The notes beneath the pieces were generated by a model. That model did not search any database. It had not been told where the DNA came from and saw nothing but the letters and a program-made list of their open reading frames with translations. DNA of 64,000 nucleotides from Trebonia sp963785645 (GTDB lineage Bacteria; Actinomycetota; Actinomycetes; Streptosporangiales; Streptosporangiaceae): assembly GCA_963785645.1 (NCBI GenBank), contig CAWAWG010000001.1, positions 372,001 through 436,000 on the forward strand, in the 5' to 3' direction. A program made the translations under genes and the position numbers. Below are positions 28,879 to 37,100 of the stretch, piece after piece (within the stretch, counting starts at the first letter, position 1; each line of letters begins with the position of its first letter).

Positions 28879-29487
28879 ATGATCACTGGTGATGACATTC
28901 TCGTGGCCGAGGCGGCATGCCACTGCTTCTTGGCGCCGCACGTCGAGGCGGATTGGAGCGGACCGGTCCCCGGCCTGGACTTCACCGTTGGATCCGTCGT
29001 CGCACACGCAGCCAACGGCCCGTTGTGGTACGCGCTGGACTTGTGGGGCGGCCAGGGCGATGACGCCGCCTTCGAGCTCAAGGTCAGAACCGACGCCGCC
29101 AACGCCGCGCTGGTGGTCAGCCTGCGCAGTGCCGCCCGAGTCTGCGCGGCCTCCGTAGATGCCGCACCCGCGGGTTTGCGGGGTTTCCATCCAGCCGGCG
29201 CCGCCGATGCCTCCGGTTTCGCCGCCATGGCCTGCGACGAGATGCTGGTCCACACCGATGATGCGGCCCGCGGCCTGGGTCTGACATTCGCCCCCGACGG
29301 CAAGCTCGCCGGGCGTGTCCTGGCCCGGTTGTTCCCCTGGCACGATCCGGGTGACGACGACGGATGGCAGTTGCTGCGCTGGGCCAACGGACGCATCGAC
29401 CTGCCCGGGCGCCCCAATCAGAGGGGCTGGCAGTGGCACTGTGCCCCGGTGGCCGACTGGGACGGCAAGCAGTCGCTGCGCATTTGA
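28879..29487 (+). CDS. Maleylpyruvate isomerase N-terminal (MDMPI)-like protein
   Basis: Intact, 202 residues, ATG 28879. Features of the DinB-like MDMPI family: DFTVGSVVAHAANGPLWYAL near the N-terminus, and CDEMLVHTDDAARGLGLTF, where Asp/Glu-x-x-x-His is the expected metal and thiol-substrate region, then RVLARLFPW. Relatives use mycothiol or other low-molecular-weight thiols. It starts 45 nt after the methyltransferase and may share its transcript. The specific reaction is unknown. Confidence 0.7.
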   Translation: MITGDDILVAEAACHCFLAPHVEADWSGPVPGLDFTVGSVVAHAANGPLWYALDLWGGQGDDAAFELKVRTDAANAALVVSLRSAARVCAASVDAAPAGLRGFHPAGAADASGFAAMACDEMLVHTDDAARGLGLTFAPDGKLAGRVLARLFPWHDPGDDDGWQLLRWANGRIDLPGRPNQRGWQWHCAPVADWDGKQSLRI

Positions 29488-29527
29488 TGGCCGTCGTCCA
29501 GGTATCGGAGCAGCCTCATGGATCCGG

Positions 29528-30847
29528 TTAAGCGTCGTATCGGGACGCGGCCACCTGGTTATCGTACTGGTGGCGTACCACCAGTGGAGAAACTTCGAAC
29601 TGTTGCGCGATCGCCTCCAGTGCGCTGTCGTCATTACTGCCAATATCGCTGAGCAACGTCTGAATGCCGCTGGCGGGGGCGAGTAGTTCCGCTGCGAACG
29701 CGCGAGCCGCCCTTTCGTCAGCGGAGCGCGTGGGGGAGAGAACGAATTGCCGCTGCCCCGGATGTGCCAGGACGCGGCCGAGTGCCCTCGCCTGGCCGAA
29801 TCGAGTTGTGGCGGCGCCCAGGCCGTGACTCCCCAGTACGACACCGCATCGGTCTTGATGTACGGATGCGAACCCGTAGATGCCGTGTGAGGGAGCGCTG
29901 ACATCTCCAACACCCACCCACGGAGATACATCGAATGGATCGGTGATAGCGAGCGACAGTTCCTGGCGCAGACGACGGGCCATGGCATATCCGGAGGTCC
30001 ACGGTCGCTCATTATCCGCTTTCGCGCTCCTCGTTACCAAGCGGTAGAGAGGCTCCAGGGACTGCGCGGTGTCGTCGGCTGCGTGCTCGGCGGCAGAGAT
30101 GGCCTGCCGAGCCCAGTCGACAGCGGCGTCCAACGCGCCGGAATCAGCGCTATCGAAGAAGTCATCGATGATATCCGCGGGCAGTTCTCGCGCCGCATCG
30201 ATGATGGCGCTGGCAGTCTCGTCATCGACCGAATATGGGTCTAGTCCCATGCGAGCGGAAGTCTGGCAGAATTCTTGTTCTTCCACGCCGGTCTTCGCTA
30301 TCTCGGACCACTCCTCTGTCAGAGGGGTCTTGGGCAATCCCGACTCTGCAAGCCGTTCCAGGACGTGGTCGATGATGGTAGCGAGATCAGTCCGGAATTC
30401 TTCGGTACGCACTATTCCGTGTCCCGCTGATGCGAAGCGAACAGGCGCTTGCTGGGCTTTGTCATCAAGCCACCAGACCAGTTGCGTGACGGCGCCCTCG
30501 GGGACGAGCGTCAAATCTGGCCATGCCATGCCGTCACCCGCGCCGCGTACGTTATGTTGCTTGAGCCACGGGTACGCCTGGACATTCCGCCAGGTCCAGT
30601 AGCGAGTATCGACTGCGGACGGGCGCAAGTGCGAACCGAGGAGCCACCAATTAGAGGCGATCCAATAGGCAAGCGGATATAGTGACCCGTAGACGGAACG
30701 CCGGAACGTGCCGTCCGCTGTTTCGACCTGGGTTACGCACTTGGTCCCAAGCCATATCTCATACCGTGCCCACGTCGCGGCCAGTTCCGGAGTCGTTACT
30801 CCCGGTGCGTCAAGCCATTCAATACGGACCTCGAACCGAGTACTCAT
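29528..30847 (-). CDS. ImmA/IrrE-like protein lacking the HExxH motif
   Basis: 439 residues; ATG 30847 overlaps the upstream stop (ATGA), so the two genes are co-translated. The N-terminal ~190 residues (RFEVRIEWLDAPG, YPLAYWIASNWWLLGSHLR) are unrecognised. The C-terminal third resembles ImmA/IrrE peptidases: RFGQARALGRVLAH, then RAARAFAAELLAPASGIQTL and VSPLVVRHQYDNQ. Where active members carry HExxH this one reads RALGR, so it should not be a working zinc protease. Such proteins usually sense damage or cleave a partner repressor; here a binding or scaffold role is more likely. Confidence 0.65.
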   Translation of the reverse strand: MSTRFEVRIEWLDAPGVTTPELAATWARYEIWLGTKCVTQVETADGTFRRSVYGSLYPLAYWIASNWWLLGSHLRPSAVDTRYWTWRNVQAYPWLKQHNVRGAGDGMAWPDLTLVPEGAVTQLVWWLDDKAQQAPVRFASAGHGIVRTEEFRTDLATIIDHVLERLAESGLPKTPLTEEWSEIAKTGVEEQEFCQTSARMGLDPYSVDDETASAIIDAARELPADIIDDFFDSADSGALDAAVDWARQAISAAEHAADDTAQSLEPLYRLVTRSAKADNERPWTSGYAMARRLRQELSLAITDPFDVSPWVGVGDVSAPSHGIYGFASVHQDRCGVVLGSHGLGAATTRFGQARALGRVLAHPGQRQFVLSPTRSADERAARAFAAELLAPASGIQTLLSDIGSNDDSALEAIAQQFEVSPLVVRHQYDNQVAASRYDA

Positions 30848-31161
30848 TCGAGCCATCCCGGTGCATCGTGATCCTGAATCGGATATCCCTTGTACTGTCC
30901 AAGCCCGGCGTTGCTTAGGCGAGCCTCGTAAACTTGTGTCCCAACTCGCTTCCATACATAGCGAGGGAAATCGCCGTCCAGCGTCGCGCTAACGTCTCCT
31001 GTGCGGACGGCCTCTCTCAACCATTCGCGAACCTTATCGAAATCAAGTCCCCGAGGGCATCTGGTTGCATCGCTTCGGAGATTACCCGGTCCAGCGCTTG
31101 TGAGGTAATCCTTGTGCTCCGTACTGATCACATAATCTACCTCTTCGGCCATATCGGACAA
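30844..31161 (-). CDS. Hypothetical 105-residue protein, partner of the ImmA-like protein
   Basis: Either TTG 31161 or ATG 31152 (MAEEVDYVIS) is the start. The protein is compact and basic/aromatic: CPRGLDFDKVREWLREAV, DGDFPRYVWKRVGTQVYEAR and LGQYKGYPIQDHDAPGWLE. There is no TM helix or signal. The family was not recognised. Its 4-nt overlap with the next gene makes a two-gene unit whose products probably interact; a toxin- or effector-like role is a guess from gene size and partnership only. Confidence 0.6.
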   Translation of the reverse strand: MSDMAEEVDYVISTEHKDYLTSAGPGNLRSDATRCPRGLDFDKVREWLREAVRTGDVSATLDGDFPRYVWKRVGTQVYEARLSNAGLGQYKGYPIQDHDAPGWLE

Positions 31162-31167
31162 ATCTAT

Positions 31168-31227
31168 CTACGTCCCCGGTGCAAGCTGGTCATCCTTGCG
31201 CGGCTTCTTACGATGTGGCGCTCGCAT
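31168..31227 (-). CDS. 19-codon ORF with a strong ribosome-binding site
   Basis: ATG 31227 lies 6 nt after AAGGAGG, the best Shine-Dalgarno site in this stretch, and encodes MRAPHRKKPRKDDQLAPGT, a very basic peptide. It ends 7 nt before the 105-residue gene. It could be a leader peptide controlling the module, or the original N-terminus of the 105-residue protein displaced by an indel. Confidence 0.4.
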   Translation of the reverse strand: MRAPHRKKPRKDDQLAPGT

Positions 31228-31345
31228 TAGTCCTCCTTGCTGCCAGATCGTCGGCCCACATGGCCGTCACAACTCTAGGGTAAACGTACCTTCTCTACGG
31301 CAAACGAGGCTTCGTCGCGCCTCACGTATCCAAGCGGTCGCTAAC

Positions 31346-31704
31346 ATGTCTCCCGCTTCAGAAAGTCCCGCTGAGCCCGGCTTCACGGTCCGGATCGCGG
31401 AGGATGACGGTCGGCCGGTGGTCAGCGACTACGACAGCATCGCCGAGGCGTATACGGCCGAGAACGAGCACAACCTGGTCAACGGCTACTACTGCCGGCC
31501 CGCGATCCTGGACCTGGCCGGGGACGTGACCGGACGCCGGATCCTCGACGCCGGCTGCGGCTCCGGTCCCATAGCGGCGGCGCTGCGCGACCGGGGCGCC
31601 GTCGTGGCCGGCTTCGACTCCAGCGCCGAGATGCTTGAACTGGCCCGGAAGCGTCTCGGCCCCGGTCCGGACCTTCGGGTGGCCGACCTGGGCAGCCCGC
31701 TGCC
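31346..31704 (+). repeat. Direct repeat, copy 2 of 359 bp
   Basis: Same length as copy 1 with six substitutions; upstream and downstream sequences are unrelated to those of copy 1. Confidence 0.93.
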
Positions 31705-31720
31705 CCGTAACAGGCCCTAG
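31346..31720 (+). pseudogene. Truncated second copy of the methyltransferase
   Basis: Residues 1-119 of the methyltransferase are present almost unchanged, including SAM motif I, then five foreign codons (RNRP region) and a TAG. The catalytic and substrate half is absent, so it cannot be a functional enzyme. It ends 9 nt before the next gene. Confidence 0.85.
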
Positions 31721-31729
31721 CCTGAGAGT

Positions 31730-32596
31730 ATGACGCGGCGGTTATCCCGGTCGGAGGCGGATGTGGGCTATCTGGTTGCACACCTTATGCTCACCGCCGA
31801 AGACGCCGGCATGCTGCGCCGTTTGCACGCTTCTGGCGGGGATACGGCCGTGCTTGCCCGGGTAAGGGAACTCGGCGCCGGCGCCGTGGAACGGCTCTCG
31901 ACCGATCAGGCGTGGGGGCCTATTGACCTCTGCCTGCGCGGTTATTACCGCATCGGCGCGGGAGAGCCTGTCTTCGGCCGGCGAGACTACGACATCAGGC
32001 TGCTCGATACCGATGAGGTAACCGCTGCGGCGGCAGCCCTTTCCGGCGTTGGCCAGGCATGGCTGCGGGAGCGGTTTACGCAGCGGCTGCTCGCGCCTAA
32101 CCCGGGTCCGGTCCAGCCCAGTCTGGGTGTTGACTTCGATGAGGTCTGGGAGCGCTTCACCCGGCTCGCCGGGTTCTTTGTCCGCGCCAGCCGTGCGTCG
32201 CGCTGGGTGCTGCTTTTCGCGGCCAGCCCGTACTGGCGCCCGCCCCGGCTTGAGACCGGCCCGGACGGCCGCGCCCATGTCGTTCGCCCGCATTACCGGC
32301 CGGAGGACTACACCGTTGACCCGAATTCGACCCGCTCGCTTCCGGCCTGCGGCGGAAGCTGGCCCTTCGAGGCCGAGTTGTCCGAACGTGACGGTGCCCT
32401 TTACACGTGGACCGAGGTAGACCGGTTCATCCGCGGCGGGCGTACCTGGGTGCGGATGACGATCCCCGGCGCGGAGTACTACATCGACGTCGAGAACGCC
32501 GACGACCGGATCGGGCGGATCGAAGCGGTCGATCCCCTTATCGCCTACTGGCTCGCCCGCCGGACCGACAAGTACCCCGTCGTACTGGAGGACTGA
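31730..32596 (+). CDS. DUF1877 (YfbM)-like protein with extra C-terminal domain
   Basis: Intact, 288 residues, ATG 31730. The N-terminal ~145 residues parallel DUF1877: AHLMLTAEDAGMLRRLHASG, STDQAWGPIDLCLRGYY, RDYDIRLLDTDEVTAAAAAL and AWLRERFTQRL. The C-terminal part (EVDRFIRGGRTWVRMTIPGA, YYIDVENADDRIG, ARRTDKYPVVLED) is a separate unrecognised domain. The stop overlaps the next ATG (TGATG). DUF1877 proteins are small and of unknown function, often in mobile or immunity-rich regions. Confidence 0.65.
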   Translation: MTRRLSRSEADVGYLVAHLMLTAEDAGMLRRLHASGGDTAVLARVRELGAGAVERLSTDQAWGPIDLCLRGYYRIGAGEPVFGRRDYDIRLLDTDEVTAAAAALSGVGQAWLRERFTQRLLAPNPGPVQPSLGVDFDEVWERFTRLAGFFVRASRASRWVLLFAASPYWRPPRLETGPDGRAHVVRPHYRPEDYTVDPNSTRSLPACGGSWPFEAELSERDGALYTWTEVDRFIRGGRTWVRMTIPGAEYYIDVENADDRIGRIEAVDPLIAYWLARRTDKYPVVLED

Positions 32597-33080
32597 TGGG
32601 CTGCCTGGGGGTGCATTTCTCGTTCCCGGCCGGCCAGGGGGGACAATTGTGGGACGGCGAGGAGGCGGCGCGTGCCTTCGTCGGAGAACTTGAGGACCGG
32701 TGGGATGCCGCTAACCTGCAGCAGAGCGACAAGGCCTGGGATCCCATCCACCGCTGCCTGGCCGACGGGACGCTGGCCTGGCTGGCGGCGAATGGCCGCT
32801 CAACGGCGCGGTGCTTGGCGGTGAGCCGATGTACCTCGGAAGCGACTACATCATCATGTTCCTCGACGATCGTGATGTCGCCGAGATCGCCGTGGCGCTC
32901 GACGAGGTGACTCAGCCATGGTTCCGGGCGCGGTTCTTCGCCCTGCCAGACCACGGCTACGAGCGCTCAACCGACGAGGCGGCCTTCGACTACACCTGGC
33001 ACTGGTTCGAGCTCATGCGGGCCTTCTTCCGCAAGAGCGCTGACGAAGGCCTGCAGATAGTTTTCACCGCTGACCAGTGA
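32596..33080 (+). CDS. DUF1877 (YfbM) family protein (one frameshift)
   Basis: Starts in a TGATG overlap. MGCLGVHFSFPAG, DKAWDPIHRCLADGTLAW and, in the next frame, GGEPMYLGSDYIIMFLDDRD, VAEIAVALDEVTQPWFRARF and HWFELMRAFFRKSADEGL match DUF1877 end to end. One C is missing from the CCGCTCAAC stretch at about 32,795; restoring it gives a 161-residue protein of normal length. Together with the previous gene it forms a tandem pair of related proteins. Function unknown. Confidence 0.75.
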
Positions 33081-33167
33081 CCCTGGCTCGGGCGGCTTGA
33101 CCTTTCCCCGGGGCAAGCCGCATGCTCGTGGAAGCCGGGCAGGTCGCCCGGCTCTGGAGGAGAACCG

Positions 33168-33988
33168 ATGGACCTGATGACGATCGGTGCGTTTGCCGAG
33201 CGGACCCGGCTGTCGCCCAAGGCGCTGCGTCTTTACGGCCGGCTCGGACTGCTGACGCCGGCGGGACCGATCCCGCCAGCGGCTACCGCTTCTACCGCGA
33301 GGATCAGGTGGCCGGGGCCCGGCTGGTCGCGCTGCTGCGGCGGCTGGACATGCCGCTGCCGGTCATCGCGGACATCGCGGCGATGCCGCCGGGCGAAGCG
33401 GCGGAAGCGGTCGCCGGCTACTGGGCCGGCGTCGAGTCCGTCACGGCCGGCCGCCGGGTCCTGGCCTCTTACATCCAGGCGAAACTCACGGGAGCCGACA
33501 TGGCCAGGTATGACATCCAGACCCGCACCATCCCCGAGCGCACGCTCCTTTCGATCAGCCGCCACCTGCACGCGGCCGAGACGGATGCTTTCTTCGGCGA
33601 GGCCTTCGCCCGGCTGCGTGGAGCCGCCGCCGGCGTGGAGGGCATCGCGGGCTGTCCCTTCCTCGTTTTCTACGGCGAGGTCAGCGACGACAGCGACGGC
33701 CCGATGGAACTGTGCCGCCCGGTGGCCCCCGGCACCGCCGTGGACCAGGCCGCGGCGACGGCAGGCGTTCAGCTCCGGGTGGAGCCAGCCCACGACGAGG
33801 TCTTCATCCGGCTTGCCCGCAAGGACATGGGCTGGCCCGCGCTCGCCCCGGCGGTCGACGCGCTTGAAGCCTGGACCCGCGACCAGCGGCGCGAGCCCGC
33901 CGGAGCGCTGCGCCAGGTCCTGATCGCCGACCAGCGGACCGCCGCCCCCGCCACCCCGGTGTGCGACCTCAGCGTCCCGCTCCGCTGA
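33168..33988 (+). CDS. MerR-family regulator with GyrI-like effector domain (one frameshift)
   Basis: ATG 33168 sits behind GGAGGAG. The N-terminal MerR helix-turn-helix is MTIGAFAERTRLSPKALRLY, then, after a shift at about 33,265-33,275 (one G missing in GCGGGACC), ASGYRFYREDQVAGARLVAL and LRRLDMPLPVIADIAAM. The C-terminal ~150 residues (YDIQTRTIPERTLLSISRHL, FLVFYGEVSDDSDGPMELC) form a GyrI-like ligand-binding domain as in BmrR-type multidrug sensors. No efflux gene adjoins it, so the target is unknown. Repaired length is about 273 residues. Confidence 0.82.
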
Positions 33989-34003
33989 GGTCAAGATCAG
34001 AGT

Positions 34004-34077
34004 CAGTCCGAACGGTTTCGTGTTCCACGTGACCGCGTTCCATGACCCGCAGAGCGAGGAACACGGACCCGTTCGGT
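34004..34077. repeat. Inverted pair of the CCGAACGG element
   Basis: Arm 34007-34026 (TCCGAACGGTTTCGTGTTCC) and its inverted copy 34058-34077 pair at 17 of 19 core positions across a loop that includes CATGACC at 34041. It begins 15 nt after the MerR stop. Confidence 0.8.
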
Positions 34078-34080
34078 ACC

Positions 34081-34114
34081 TCGGTTCCCTGCCCGCGGGA
34101 AAGCAGGGAACCGA
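34081..34114. terminator. Terminator hairpin between convergent genes
   Basis: TCGGTTCCCTGC and GCAGGGAACCGA make a perfect 12-bp stem with a 10-nt loop, between the MerR gene and the end of the GH3 gene. Confidence 0.8.
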
Positions 34115-34163
34115 AGTGACCGTCCGGGATCAGCAGCCGCCCGTGGTTAGCTGCCGCCCGTGG

Positions 34164-37100
34164 TCAGCTGCCGATGGTGGGCGTGCCGGATCCGATCGCC
34201 ATCGCGAAGACGTGCAGCGCGGTGATGCCGTCGCCGACGCCCGCGCTCACCGTCGGCAGCGTGACCGAGGCGACGGTCTTGCCCGCCGCCAGCGGCACCG
34301 ATGCGAAGTAGATGCTCACCGGGTGGGCGGTCTGCGTCGTGCTGGTGAAGTTCCAGCTCGTCGTGGTGCTGGCGACCTGGTCGCCGGACACCGCGGCGTT
34401 GTTGTACCAGTCCGCCATGACCAGGCTGTAGGACTGGGTGGTGCCGTCGGTATAGGTGATCGTCCCGGTCCCGCTGGCCGCACCGAACGCGCCGGAGCCG
34501 AGGAAGCCCAGGTCGGTCCCTGACCCGGACAGGTCGATCGTCTGCCCGTCGGCGATCACGTTGTCCGCGGTCCCCGACGCCGCGCTGGGCCAGGTGAACG
34601 TGGTCCCGCCGAACGTGGCCTGCCCGCCCGCGGTGAGCGGGGTCGGCGTGCCGGCCGCCAGCGCCTGGGCGGAGAAACTCTCCCCGGTGCCGTCGAAGTT
34701 GCCCGGCGTCGGGTCGGAGTTATCGGTGATGCCGACGTTGTCGTAAGCGGCGGCGAGCGAGGACACCGGCGCTCCGGTCGTCGGCGTCCCGGTTCCGGTC
34801 GCCATCGCGAAGATGTGCATGGCCGTGGTGCCGCCCGCGTTGCTGAGGGTGGGCAGCGTGACCGACGACACGGTCTTGCCGGCCGCCAGCGGCACCGATG
34901 CGAAGTAGATGCTCACCGGGTGGGCGGTCTGCGTCGTGCTGGTGAAGTTCCAGCTTGTCGTGGTGGTCAGCAGCTGGTTGCCGACGGCGGGGCTGTTGGC
35001 GTACCAGTCCGCCATGTTGAGGTTGAACGTCTGGCTGCTGCCGTCGGTGTAGTGCACGGTGACCGGCCCGCTCGCGGTCCCGTTCTGGCTGGCGCCGAGG
35101 AACCCGAGATCGGTCCCTGACCCGGACAGTGCGACGGTCTGACCGCCGGCGACCACGTTGTCCGGGCTTCCCGCCGCGGCCGAGGGCCAGGTGAACGTGG
35201 TGCCGCCGATCGTGACCGGCTGACCGGGGGTCAGCGCGGTCGGGGTGCCCGCGGCGAGCGCCTCGGCGGAGTAGCTGTCGCCCGATCCGTCGTAGTCGGC
35301 CGCCGCCGCATCGGAGTTATCGCTGATCCCGGTGTTGTTGTAGGCGGCGGCGAGCGAGGAGGCCGCGACCGCCACCGTCGTCGACGCCTCCACCGGGCTG
35401 GTCCCGGGCGCCGTGACCTCCGCCTGCAGCGTGCTGGTGCCGGCCGTGGCGTTGGCCGGCACGGTCACGGTGAAGTGCTCGGTGACGGTCTGCCCGGGAG
35501 CGATGTTGACCGGTGCCGGGCTGCTGACGGTCCAGCCGGCCGGTGCCTTCAGCGTGAACCGCGCCTGCGGCATCGCGTAGTCGCCGTCGTTGACCAGGGT
35601 GGCGGACACCGTGGCGTGGGAGCTGGCCGTCACCGCGGCCGGCGCCGACACGGTGGCGTAGCGGGCTCCGACGGTCCGGTTGACCGTGAAGCCGCCGTGC
35701 AGCGGCAGGTTGGCCGCGGCCGAGGAGTCGCCCACGTAGACGCCGAACGTGCCATCGGGCAGCACCCAGCCGTTGGCCGCGTCATCCCAGTACGACAGGT
35801 CGGAGCCGGTGAGGGTGAAGTGGACGGTCGTGGACTGCCCCGGCTTCAGCGTCACCTTCTGGAATCCCTTGAGCTGGCGCGGCGGCTCGCCTGCCGCCTT
35901 CGGGTCGTCAAGGTACACCTGGGCCACGTCCGAGCCGGTCACCTTGCCGGTGTTGGTGACGACGGCGGACACCGTCACCTGCCTGCCCGACTCCCCGTTG
36001 CAGCCGCAGGCGGGCGTTCCCGGGTTTGACGTGCCGTTCTGGACCTGCCCCGGGCTGACACTCAGGTTGCTGTAGTGGAACGTCGTGTAGGACAGGCCGT
36101 AGCCGAACGGGAACAGCGGGGTCTCGTTGTTCGCGTCGTAGTAGCGGTACCCGACGTCAATGCCCTCGGAGTACTGCACCTCGCCGCCGGTCCCGGGGAA
36201 CTCGCTCGGGGTTGACGCGGGCACCTGCGACAGGTCGGTCGGGAAGGTGACCGGCAGGTGGCCGCTGGGGTCGGTCTGGCCGAACAGTACCGAGGCCAGC
36301 GCCGTGCCGTTGCTCTCGCCCGGGTACCAGGCGTCGACCACCGCGGAGACCTGGTTAATCCAGGGCATGGTCACCGGGGCGCCCGCGTCTACCACCACGA
36401 CCGTGTGCGGGTTGGCCGCGGCCACCGCCGAGATCAGCTCGTTCTGCGCGGACGGCAGGTTCAGGCTGGCCCGGTCGGCCGCCTCGGACTCGGTGTCGTC
36501 GGACACGACCACCACCGCGGTGGAGGCCGACTTCGCCGCCGCGACCGCCTGCGCGATGCCCGTCGCCAGGTCGGACGGGGTGGCCCAGCTCAGCGACGCC
36601 GACGGGCCGCCGCCGGAAAGCGACAGCGTGTAGGTCTGGCCGGCCGTCAGGTTCACGCTGACCGAGTAGGTGGACACCGGCGGGGTGCCCGGGTTGGCGA
36701 GGATCTCCTGTCCGTTCAGGTACAGGTTGGTCGTCGTGTAAGAGCCGGGGTTCTGGAACGCCAGCACGTAGGTGCCGGTCTCCGGCGCGGTCAGCGTGCC
36801 GGTGTAGCTGCCGCCGTAGCCCGTCGCCGCGTACGCCGGGGTCAGGTCGGTGCTCGGGATCGGTGACAGTGACGTGTCGGTGGGCAGGCCCTGCACGTAG
36901 TTCACCGTGGTCCCGGACCCGGCCGCGGCCTGGATGCCCTGGAGCGGTGTCACGTTGAAGGTGGAGGTCACGTACGCGCTGCCGCCGCCGGTGTCGGTCG
37001 GCGCGGCGGAGGCGGCCGGGCCGATCACCGCCACGGTTCCCGCCTTGCTGGCCGACAGCGGCAGGGTGGCGCCGCTGTTCTTCAGCAGCACCGTGCCCGC

